In this document: one piece after another, positions 6,685 to 12,765 of the stretch | Layout: every line of letters begins with the position of its first letter | How positions within the stretch are numbered: position 1 is the stretch's first letter | Source of the DNA: Betaproteobacteria bacterium | Lineage (GTDB): Bacteria; Pseudomonadota; Gammaproteobacteria; Burkholderiales; SG8-41 | DNA length: 18,255 bases | Reading direction: 5' to 3' | Assembly (NCBI GenBank): GCA_021732805.1 | Contig: JAKFUJ010000042.1 | Location: 1 to 18,255 of the forward strand | Position numbers and translations under genes: made by a program | The notes under the pieces: model-generated | Database searches by the model: none | What the model saw: the letters and a program-made list of their open reading frames with translations, nothing else | What the model was told of the DNA's origin: nothing

Positions 6685-7572
6685 GAAAAATTTTCGGTGC
6701 GACAGCGTTTGCGCAAGCGGCTGACTGCGGGCGGCATGATTGTTGCGCCCGGTATTTACGACGCCTACGGTGCCCGACTGGTGCAGCAGGCCGGTTATGA
6801 GGCGGTGTACATGACCGGCAACGGCGTGTCGGCCAGCCTGCTCGGCCAACCCGACGTCGGCATGGTTGACCTGACGCTGTTTGCGGCGCATGCCCATCGC
6901 GCCGCGGCCTGCGTCGACATACCGCTGATCTGCGATGCCGATACCGGCTACGGCAATGCGGTCAATGTGCGCCATACCGTGCGTGAATTCGAAAGCGCCG
7001 GCGTTGCCGCCATTCATATCGAGGATCAGGTCGCGCCCAAACGCTGCGGACATCTGCCGGGTTCGCGCCCGGTGGTGACGCTGGCGGAACATGCCGGCAA
7101 GATCGAGGCGGCGGTGGCGGCGCGCCGCGATGCGGATTTCATCATCATTGCGCGCACCGATGCAGCCGCCGGACTGGGGCTGGATGAGGCGATCCGCCGC
7201 GGCCAGGCTTATCGCAAGGCCGGGGCAGACGTGGTATTCGTCGAACTGAAGGACAGCCCGACCATACTTGAAGACCTCAAGCGCGTGACCGGCGAATCCG
7301 GCGCGCCGTGTCTGGTCAACATCGATGGCGGCGGCAAACTCGGGGAATTGACGGTGCCTGAAATCGAGGCACTCGGTTTTCGCATCGCGATTTTCCCGGG
7401 ACTGGCGCGTAATGCTGCCGGTTTTGCGATCAAGGAAGCGCTGGGCACACTGAAACGTGAAGGCAATACCAAAGCCGTGCGCGAGCGCATGCTGTCGATG
7501 AAGGAATACAACGAAGTGCTCGATCTGGGCGCAGTCGAGCAATGGGAAAAGCGTTATATGCAAGACCGGTAA
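6679..7572 (+). CDS. Isocitrate lyase/PEP mutase-family C-C lyase (2,3-dimethylmalate or methylisocitrate lyase-like)
   Basis: A 297-residue TIM-barrel enzyme. Asp86 and Asp88 in CDADTGYGNAVNV bind Mg2+. HIEDQVAPKRCGHLPG carries the K-R-C-G-H signature with Cys123, the catalytic acid/base of true C-C lyases of this family; phosphonate mutases lack this cysteine. It should therefore cleave a 2-hydroxy-dicarboxylate to an alpha-keto acid and a carboxylate, as 2-methylisocitrate or 2,3-dimethylmalate lyase does. The length matches these short members, not the long isocitrate lyase. The start is ATG 6679 inside a heptamer repeat; a GTG at 6676 is the only close alternative. Initiation may depend on coupling to the Bug 2 gene 31 bp upstream. 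Next to a DmdAB-like dehydratase, a 2,3-dimethylmalate-type substrate is the most economical guess. Confidence 0.88.
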   Translation: MSEKFSVRQRLRKRLTAGGMIVAPGIYDAYGARLVQQAGYEAVYMTGNGVSASLLGQPDVGMVDLTLFAAHAHRAAACVDIPLICDADTGYGNAVNVRHTVREFESAGVAAIHIEDQVAPKRCGHLPGSRPVVTLAEHAGKIEAAVAARRDADFIIIARTDAAAGLGLDEAIRRGQAYRKAGADVVFVELKDSPTILEDLKRVTGESGAPCLVNIDGGGKLGELTVPEIEALGFRIAIFPGLARNAAGFAIKEALGTLKREGNTKAVRERMLSMKEYNEVLDLGAVEQWEKRYMQDR

Positions 7573-7661
7573 TTTTTTGCATAATAAGTAACTAATTGAT
7601 TATTAAAAATAAAATGTAATTTTCAGGTTAGCGTCCGCAAACCTGCACATGGAGCGCTGAA
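7573..7661 (+). promoter_or_regulatory. AT-rich spacer, possible sigma-70 promoter for the FMN oxidase gene
   Basis: This 89-bp gap is strikingly AT-rich against its surroundings. TTGCAT (7577-7582) and TATTAA (7601-7606), 18 bases apart, make a mediocre sigma-70 pair. No terminator hairpin for the upstream lyase is visible, so read-through is also likely. The downstream gene has a GGAG site at 7651-7654. Confidence 0.3.
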
Positions 7662-8906
7662 ATGGCTGTTGCCCGTGACCAAAAATCGGCGAGAAAAAAA
7701 TCCGCTCCCCAAAAATCTTCGCGCGCTGCCGGTAAAAAGGCGGGTGCAGTGAAATCCACGAAGAAAACCGCGAATCCGCTGGGGCTTGAGAAAAAAGCGC
7801 CGGGCCGGTTCGATACGCTGCAGGAAATTGCACTGGCCGCGCATCGCAAGTTGCCGCCGGAGGTCTGGGATCATCTGATGGGCGGGGCTGACTCGGAAAT
7901 GACGTTGCGCCGCAATCGCGCCGGTCTTGATGCGCTGGCACTGCGCCAGCGCGTGCTGGTTGATGTGCGCAATATCGATCTCGGCACTACCTTGCTCGGA
8001 CAGAAGCTGGCGTTTCCGGTGTTCCCGGCGCCGGTCGGCGGTTTTCTCGGCAAGGTGCACCATGAAGGCGGCACGGCGGTGGCGCGTGCCGCGGTTTCGC
8101 GCGGCACCACGGCCTTTATTGCAACAGCGGCCAAACCCAGTCTGGAAGCAGCGCAGGCAGCGGTCAAAACCAGATTGATATTCCAGCTCTATGTGCGCGG
8201 TGACCGGACCTGGATTGAGGGTATTCTCGACCGCGTGCGCAAGGCCGGGTACGGCGCGTTGTGCGTGACCGTGGACCGCAATTTCTACGGTCGCCGCGAA
8301 CGCGATATCGTCAGCGGCCTGCCGGTGAAGGAGGGTTTCGGCGACCAGTCGTACCAGGCCAGCCTGAACTGGAAAGACCTGGTGTGGATGAAAGAGCGTG
8401 TCGGCCTGCCTTTGGTCGCCAAAGGCATTGCCACGGCGGAGGATGCCGAACTCGCCGTCGAACACGGCGCCGATGTGGTGTATGTGTCCAATCACGGCGG
8501 ACGCCAACTCGACCATGCGCAGGGCAGTATTGAAGTGCTGGCCGAAGTCGTCAAAGCCGCGGCAGGTCGCGCAGAAGTGCTGGCCGATGGCGGTGTGCAG
8601 CGCGGCACCGACGTGGTCAAGATGCTGTGCCTGGGCGCCAGTGCCGTCGGCGTTGGCAAGCTGTTGGGGCTGGCATTGAGCGCAGGAGGGGAAGCCGGTG
8701 TTGCGCGCATGCTGGAGCTGATGGAACTGGAAGTGCGCACTGCGCTGGGCCTGATGGGGGTGACTTCAATCAAACAGCTCGGACCGCAGTGGCTGCGTGC
8801 AGTGCCGGTGCTGGGTACGCCGAGTCCGGTCAGTGCTTATCCGTTGCTTGAAGCAGCAGTACGCCGCGAAGCTAGTCCCCTTGGGGGGCAACGTGGTGCT
8901 CGTTGA
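7662..8906 (+). CDS. FMN-dependent alpha-hydroxy-acid oxidase/dehydrogenase with basic N-terminal tail
   Basis: This enzyme oxidises a 2-hydroxy acid to the 2-keto acid using FMN. Family residues seen: Tyr177 (QLYVRGDR), Lys254 (LVAKGI), catalytic His278 and Arg281 (SNHGGRQ), and the FMN phosphate region ADGGVQRGTDV. By alignment to spinach glycolate oxidase, the carboxylate-binding Tyr24 is His71 here (VWDHLMGG). The first 45 or so residues are an added tail rich in Lys, Ala and Ser (KSARKKS..KKAGAVKSTKK), unlike a signal peptide and absent from most relatives; the enzyme core starts near FDTLQEIA. The start is ATG 7662 after GGAG, 7-base spacing. The last dozen residues (EASPLGGQRGAR) are read through a CCCCTTGGGG palindrome and may be an added end. 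Length 414 exceeds the usual 350-390 because of both ends. Confidence 0.9.
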   Translation: MAVARDQKSARKKSAPQKSSRAAGKKAGAVKSTKKTANPLGLEKKAPGRFDTLQEIALAAHRKLPPEVWDHLMGGADSEMTLRRNRAGLDALALRQRVLVDVRNIDLGTTLLGQKLAFPVFPAPVGGFLGKVHHEGGTAVARAAVSRGTTAFIATAAKPSLEAAQAAVKTRLIFQLYVRGDRTWIEGILDRVRKAGYGALCVTVDRNFYGRRERDIVSGLPVKEGFGDQSYQASLNWKDLVWMKERVGLPLVAKGIATAEDAELAVEHGADVVYVSNHGGRQLDHAQGSIEVLAEVVKAAAGRAEVLADGGVQRGTDVVKMLCLGASAVGVGKLLGLALSAGGEAGVARMLELMELEVRTALGLMGVTSIKQLGPQWLRAVPVLGTPSPVSAYPLLEAAVRREASPLGGQRGAR

Positions 8907-8951
8907 ACATTGCACATTCCGTACAACAACACAATTAACAGGATGGACAGG

Positions 8952-9929
8952 ATGAACGGGAAAGCAGGGATGGTGTTTGGCGCGCTGGCGCTCGCAATGG
9001 CGTTGCCGGCGCAGTCGGCTGATGTCTACCCGACGCGCCCGGTGCGGATGATTGTGCCGTTTGCGCCGGGCGGGGCGTCGGATTTTGTCGGGCGACTGAT
9101 ACAGCCGCGATTGCAGCAGGAACTGGGGCAGCAGGTGCTGATCGACAATCGCGCCGGTGCTTCCGGCAACATCGGCGTGGAGGTGGCGGCGCGCGCACCG
9201 GCCGATGGTTACACCTTCCTGCTCGGCAACATCGGCACCATGGCGATCAATCCGAGCATTTATCCGAAATTTCCGGTGCGTACGGTGCGTGATTTTGCGG
9301 CAGTGACGCAGGTGGTCGATGTGCCGGTGGGGCTGGCCGCGCATCCCTCGGTGCCGGTCAAAACCATGCGCGAGTTTGTGGCCTTCGCCAAGGCGCGCAA
9401 GGGCAAGCTCAATTTTGGATCCGCCGGCGCCGGCAGCAATGGCCGGCTGGAGATGGAGCAGTTCATGCGACTCGCCGGGATCGAGCTGGCGCATATTCCG
9501 TACAAGGGCGGCGCCGGTGCCGCAGCGACCGCGTTGCTGACCGGTGAAGTCGATGTGGCCTTTGTCAGCCTCGCCTCGGTGATGCCGCATGTGCGCAACA
9601 ACAAAATAAAAATTCTCGGCATCTCGGCCGGCAAGCGCGTCGCTGCGCTGCCCGATGTGCCGGTGATGCCGGAGCTGGGTTACAAGGACATGAAAACCGG
9701 ATCGTGGCAGGGTGTTTACGTGCCGACCGGAACACCGCGCGCAGTGATCGACCGGCTGTTTGCGGCGACCACCAAAGCGATGGCGGATCCCGACGTGATT
9801 AAACGCATCAACGACAGCGGTTCCGAGGTGATCGTCAGTGCATCGCCCGAGGAATTCACGGTGTTCATGAAAGATCAGAATGAACGCTTTGCGCAGGTCG
9901 TCAAGCAAATCGGCGGCATTACGGAATAG
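8952..9929 (+). CDS. TctC/Bug-family solute-binding protein 3
   Basis: A secreted receptor of 325 residues. The signal peptide starts MNGKAGMVFGALALAMALPA and cleaves near QSA-DVYPTRP. Hallmarks: MIVPFAPGGASDFVGRL, VLIDNRAGASGNIG, PADGYTFLL, GSAGAGSNGRLEM, HIPYKGGAGAAA and ALPDVPVMPELGY. ATG 8952 is chosen because AGGA at 8940-8943 is 8 bases away; ATG 8943 and TTG 8910 are in-frame alternatives. The start lies in a small direct repeat (CAGGATGGACAGGATG). It is 45 bp after the FMN oxidase and 9 bp before the dehydrogenase, so it is most likely in the same transcript. It resembles Bug protein 1 in many segments (GTMAINPSI versus GTLAINPSI), suggesting related ligands. Confidence 0.93.
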   Translation: MNGKAGMVFGALALAMALPAQSADVYPTRPVRMIVPFAPGGASDFVGRLIQPRLQQELGQQVLIDNRAGASGNIGVEVAARAPADGYTFLLGNIGTMAINPSIYPKFPVRTVRDFAAVTQVVDVPVGLAAHPSVPVKTMREFVAFAKARKGKLNFGSAGAGSNGRLEMEQFMRLAGIELAHIPYKGGAGAAATALLTGEVDVAFVSLASVMPHVRNNKIKILGISAGKRVAALPDVPVMPELGYKDMKTGSWQGVYVPTGTPRAVIDRLFAATTKAMADPDVIKRINDSGSEVIVSASPEEFTVFMKDQNERFAQVVKQIGGITE

Positions 9930-9938
9930 GGAGCCACG

Positions 9939-10994
9939 GTGTACAAACTGGGAATACTCGAGGGCGACGACATCGGACTGGAAGTGGTGCCGGAATGCGT
10001 CAAGGTGATGCGGGCGGCCGCGGCGGGGGCGGGCGTGCAGATCGAATGGCTGCCGCTGCCGATCGGGCGCAAGGGCCATGAAACGCATGGCCACACCATG
10101 CCGCAGATCACCGTCGATACGCTGAAACTGGTTGACGGCTGGGTGCAGGGCCCCATTGGCCACAATGCCTATCCGCGCAACGACAGCACCTGGATCAATC
10201 CGCCGCTGCGCAAGAAATTCGAATTGTTCGCCAATGTGAAGCCGGTAAAGTCGTATCCGAACCTGCCGTCGCTGCACAAGGACGTGGACATCGTGTTTTT
10301 GCGCGAAACCACCGAGGGCATGCAGTCGGGCAGCGTGGTGTTTGCCGGCACCGGCGAATTCCAGCCCAATGACGACATTGCCATCGGCATGCGCGTGGTG
10401 ACGCGCAAGGGCGCCAGCCGCGTTGCACGCGAAGCATTCGAGATTGCCCGCACGCGCAAGCGCAGGAAAGTCACCGCGCTGCACAAGGAGCCGGTGTACC
10501 GGCTGGTGTGCGGCATGTTCGCGCAGGAATGCCGCAAGATGGCGAAGAACTATCCCGATGTCGAATTTGAAGAAGTGCTGATCGATGGTTTTGCGATGAA
10601 AGCGGTGATGCGGCCGCAGCAGTACGACGTGGTGGTCACCACCAACCAGTTCGGCGACATCGTCACCGATCTGGGTGCGGGACTGGTCGGCGGCCTCGGT
10701 CTTGCGCCGGGGCTGGTGGTCGGCGAAAAGCAGGCGATGGCACAGGCCACGCACGGTTCGGCGCCGGACATCGCCGGCAGGAACATCGCCAATCCGTACG
10801 CGATGATCATGTCGGGCAAGATGCTGTTCGAATGGCTGGGCCGCACCCGCAACGATGCCAAGGCCGCTGCAGCAGCGGCATTGATGGATGCCGCAGTCGA
10901 CAAGGTGGTTGCTGAAGCCAAAAACCTGACCGGTGATCTCGGCGGCAAAGCCGGCACCAGACAGATGGGTGATGCCGTCGTCGCCGCGCTTTGA
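9939..10994 (+). CDS. Isocitrate/isopropylmalate dehydrogenase-family beta-decarboxylating dehydrogenase
   Basis: A 351-residue metal- and NAD(P)-dependent dehydrogenase that oxidises a 2-hydroxy-dicarboxylate and usually decarboxylates it. Seen: LEGDDIGLEV at the N-terminus (normally GDGIGPE), PLRKKFELFANVKP (residues 89-102), FLRETTEG, the metal-binding TNQFGDIVTDLGAGLVGGLGLAPG region, and the nucleotide loop HGSAPDIAGRNIANP. The second substrate arginine of the family (Arg104 of Thermus IPMDH, in NLRP) is Lys101 here, while Arg91 is kept. No complete leucine or TCA context surrounds it; it sits 9 bp behind Bug 3 in a catabolic run. The start is GTG 9939 after AGGGAG with 5-base spacing. 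Candidates include tartrate/malate-type, homoisocitrate-type or an alkylmalate dehydrogenase; sequence alone does not decide. Confidence 0.88.
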   Translation: MYKLGILEGDDIGLEVVPECVKVMRAAAAGAGVQIEWLPLPIGRKGHETHGHTMPQITVDTLKLVDGWVQGPIGHNAYPRNDSTWINPPLRKKFELFANVKPVKSYPNLPSLHKDVDIVFLRETTEGMQSGSVVFAGTGEFQPNDDIAIGMRVVTRKGASRVAREAFEIARTRKRRKVTALHKEPVYRLVCGMFAQECRKMAKNYPDVEFEEVLIDGFAMKAVMRPQQYDVVVTTNQFGDIVTDLGAGLVGGLGLAPGLVVGEKQAMAQATHGSAPDIAGRNIANPYAMIMSGKMLFEWLGRTRNDAKAAAAAALMDAAVDKVVAEAKNLTGDLGGKAGTRQMGDAVVAAL

Positions 10995-11014
10995 TGCATG
11001 AATGGGCCGTTGAT

Positions 11015-11059
11015 GCCGCTCCAGCCGCCACGGCAATCGCCGCCGCAGCGGTATTTTTT
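11015..11059 (+). terminator. Possible Rho-independent terminator after the dehydrogenase gene
   Basis: GCCGCT (11015-11020) can pair with AGCGGT (11047-11052, one G-T), enclosing a smaller GCCG/CGGC hairpin, and is followed after one A by six T (11054-11059). It starts 20 bp past the dehydrogenase stop, where the long plus-strand run would end. The stem is short and the loop structured, so strength is uncertain. Confidence 0.35.
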
Positions 11060-11084
11060 GTGATGCCCGGGAGATGCCGGATCA

Positions 11085-11660
11085 ATGATTAGCGACATGA
11101 TTTTTTATTCAATAAAAACAATGACTTGCATTATTTTTTCAGTTGCGCTGTCGGCGCCGGCCATGGCGCAGCCAACGAAGCCGCAAAAAAGCCGGGCACA
11201 GTCCTCATCCCAGGCCTCGAAAAAACCGCAGCAAGCTGCGAACAAGCCGTTGCGCGGCAGACTGGAAAAACTTTCCTGCAAACTCGGCACCGAGGATCGT
11301 CATGCCCGCATTGCCGTGGAATTGATCGGCGGCCGCGTAAAGAGTCTTGCCTATTATTCGAAATGGAAACCCCGCACTTGCTCAGTACATATCGTGCGCG
11401 ATGATGCATACAGCAAGTGGGAAGATACCGGCACCGTGACTCTGGTGACGCTCAACGAGGAGAAGGGGGCATTTCTGATCGACCATGACCGGCGCTCGGT
11501 GAAATTCCTGTTTCGCGACATCGACCGCGAACGCTTTTGCGGCATGGACGGCAAGATCACCGGCAGCCTGACCGTCACGCGCGGCAGGAGCCAGTGTGAA
11601 CTCGACGGCATCATGGATGAAGAAGCAGCACCTTCCATCGAATTGCCGAAACCTTCATGA
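11085..11660 (+). CDS. Small secreted protein with four cysteines, unknown function
   Basis: I do not recognise a family. The first part is a signal peptide (MIFYSIKTMTCIIF..SAPAMAQ), cleaved before PTKPQKS. Then comes a linker of about 35 residues rich in Lys, Gln, Ser and Pro, and a compact domain of about 130 residues. That domain has four cysteines (LSCKLG, RTCSVH, RFCGMDG, SQCELDG), an even number consistent with two disulfides in the periplasm. It alternates beta-strand-like segments (RHARIAVELIGGRVKSLAYYSKW, TVTLVTLNEEKGAFLIDHD), suggesting a small beta-sandwich or barrel. ATG 11085 or ATG 11097 may be the start; GGGAG at 11069-11073 is 11 bases from the first. It stands between the dehydrogenase and the GST and may belong to neither pathway. 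Reality of the gene is likely; function is open. Confidence 0.7.
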   Translation: MISDMIFYSIKTMTCIIFSVALSAPAMAQPTKPQKSRAQSSSQASKKPQQAANKPLRGRLEKLSCKLGTEDRHARIAVELIGGRVKSLAYYSKWKPRTCSVHIVRDDAYSKWEDTGTVTLVTLNEEKGAFLIDHDRRSVKFLFRDIDRERFCGMDGKITGSLTVTRGRSQCELDGIMDEEAAPSIELPKPS

Positions 11661-11705
11661 TCATGCAGTAGTGCCGCAGTTAAATCCGCTGAAAGGAAGA
11701 TCATC

Positions 11706-12335
11706 ATGCTGAAGTTGTTCTATGCCCTGAATACCTGCGCGCTGGCTTCGCATATCGCACTGGAGGAAGCGCAGGCGCAATACGAGGCGGTGCGGCTCGA
11801 CTTCAGCAAAAGCGACCAGAACAAACCGGAATATCTGGCGATCAATCCGAAGGCGCGGGTGCCGGCGCTGATCACCGATCGTGGCATCCTGACCGAGACG
11901 CCGGCGATACTGGCCTATATCGCGCAGAGTTACCCGCAGTCCGGGCTTGCACCGATTGCGGATACGTACGCGTTTGCCCGCGCCCAGGCATTCAACAGCT
12001 ATCTGTGCTCGACCGTGCATGTGGCGCATGCGCATGGCCGGCGCGGCAAGCGCTGGGCGGATGACCCGGTCGCCATCAGCGACATGCAGCGCAAGGTGCC
12101 GGAAACCGTGGGCGCGTGCTTCGAGCTGATCGAGCGCGAAATGCTGGCCGGGCCGTGGGTGATGGGCGGGGAGTACAGTATTTGCGACCCATACCTGTTT
12201 ACCATTGCGCGGTGGCTCGAAGGCGACACCGTGGATATCGCGCGCTTTCCGAAAGTCCAGGATCACCGCAATCGCATGGCCGAGCGGGCCACCGTGAAAA
12301 AAGTGCTGGCGGTGCAGTTGGCGCAGAACTATTGA
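11706..12335 (+). CDS. Glutathione S-transferase family protein
   Basis: A 209-residue cytosolic protein with the two-domain GST layout. The thioredoxin-like domain (residues 1-80) has LFYALNTCALASHIALEEA, with Cys11 at the site used by bacterial beta-class enzymes, then ARVPALITDRGILTETPAILAYIA with the cis-proline (Val-Pro) and the glutathione-binding Thr-Glu-Thr where Glu-Ser is commoner. The helical C-terminal domain contains the GGEYSICDPYLFTIARWL segment, the usual GxxxSxAD folding motif with Cys in place of Ala. The start ATG 11706 follows AGGAAGA. The reaction could be conjugation, peroxide reduction or isomerisation; no partner gene narrows it. Its stop codon lies inside the left arm of a palindromic element that probably ends the transcript. 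Confidence 0.88.
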   Translation: MLKLFYALNTCALASHIALEEAQAQYEAVRLDFSKSDQNKPEYLAINPKARVPALITDRGILTETPAILAYIAQSYPQSGLAPIADTYAFARAQAFNSYLCSTVHVAHAHGRRGKRWADDPVAISDMQRKVPETVGACFELIEREMLAGPWVMGGEYSICDPYLFTIARWLEGDTVDIARFPKVQDHRNRMAERATVKKVLAVQLAQNY

Positions 12336-12403
12336 GTATTCCCAAAAACATGACAGCCTCGTCAGAGGCATGTTTTTGTCATGAATTATGCAACTCTCAA
12401 TAG
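12329..12403. repeat. Palindromic 71-bp element, copy 1, likely bidirectional terminator
   Basis: The outer arms CTATTGAG (12329-12336) and CTCAATAG (12396-12403) are perfect complements. Inside, AAAAACATG (12344-12352), a 4-base bulge, CCTC, loop GTCA, GAGG and CATGTTTTT (12369-12377) form a long hairpin with A and T tracts on either side. That shape terminates transcription in both directions, which fits its place between the convergent GST and exporter genes. The core 12331-12401 is 64/71 identical to 16317-16387. The left arm contains the GST stop codon. Confidence 0.8.
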
Positions 12404-12429
12404 AAGGGATGCGGTCAGTGCATCCGGTT

Positions 12430-12753
12430 TCAGGTTGAGACCAATTTCAGCCCGAAAATGCCGGCGACGATCAGTGCGATGCAGGCAATGCGCGCAGCGT
12501 TCGCGGCTTCGCCAAAGAGCACGATGCCGAGGATCGCGGTGCCGACCGCGCCGATGCCCGTCCATACGGCGTAACCCGTACCCACCGGTATGCCTTTCAG
12601 CGCCAGCGCCAGCAGCCAGACACTCGCGATCATCGCGGCAATGGTAATCACGCTGGGTATCAGCCTGCTGAAACCGTCGGTGTATTTGAGTCCGATGGCC
12701 CAGACCACTTCCAGCAGCCCGGCGACCAGCAGCAATATCCAGGAAGTTGACAT
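12430..12753 (-). CDS. gdx: Gdx/SugE-type small multidrug resistance protein, guanidinium exporter
   Basis: A 107-residue inner-membrane protein with four transmembrane helices, working as an antiparallel dimer that exchanges guanidinium for protons. Residues matching those of Gdx transporters are all present, shifted by two from Gdx-Clo: Glu15, Trp18, Ser44, Tyr61 and Trp64. LLEVVWAIGLKYTDGF and GTGYAVWTGIGAVGTAI read as the SugE/Gdx branch rather than the EmrE drug exporters. The start ATG at 12753 follows GGAG with 6-base spacing. It lies 12 bp behind the CoA-transferase on the same strand, so the two share a transcript. No guanidine riboswitch is apparent in that short gap, and no urea-carboxylase genes are nearby, so guanidinium handling here is by family inference. 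Confidence 0.9.
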   Translation of the reverse strand: MSTSWILLLVAGLLEVVWAIGLKYTDGFSRLIPSVITIAAMIASVWLLALALKGIPVGTGYAVWTGIGAVGTAILGIVLFGEAANAARIACIALIVAGIFGLKLVST

Positions 12754-12765
12754 GATGTACTCCGG

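Noticed and set aside
5709..6737. A 342-codon minus-strand open frame opposite Bug 2
   Set aside because: Composition is that of a shadow frame and the plus strand has a signal peptide, ribosome site and family motifs.
6679..7572. PEP mutase or carboxyphosphonoenolpyruvate mutase
   Set aside because: The KRCGH signature with Cys123 marks the C-C lyases, and no phosphonate genes are nearby.
8870..8900. CCCCTTGGGG palindrome at the end of the oxidase as a terminator
   Set aside because: It lies inside the coding region with no T tract; noted only as a possible late addition to the gene end.
8766..11036. A 756-codon open frame on the minus strand
   Set aside because: It lies antisense to three clearly functional genes (end of the oxidase, Bug 3, dehydrogenase), is full of His and Arg runs, and matches no family. 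It is a by-product of GC-rich codon use.
12430..12753. EmrE-type multidrug exporter
   Set aside because: Residues Glu15, Trp18, Ser44, Tyr61 and Trp64 and the surrounding text match the Gdx branch.
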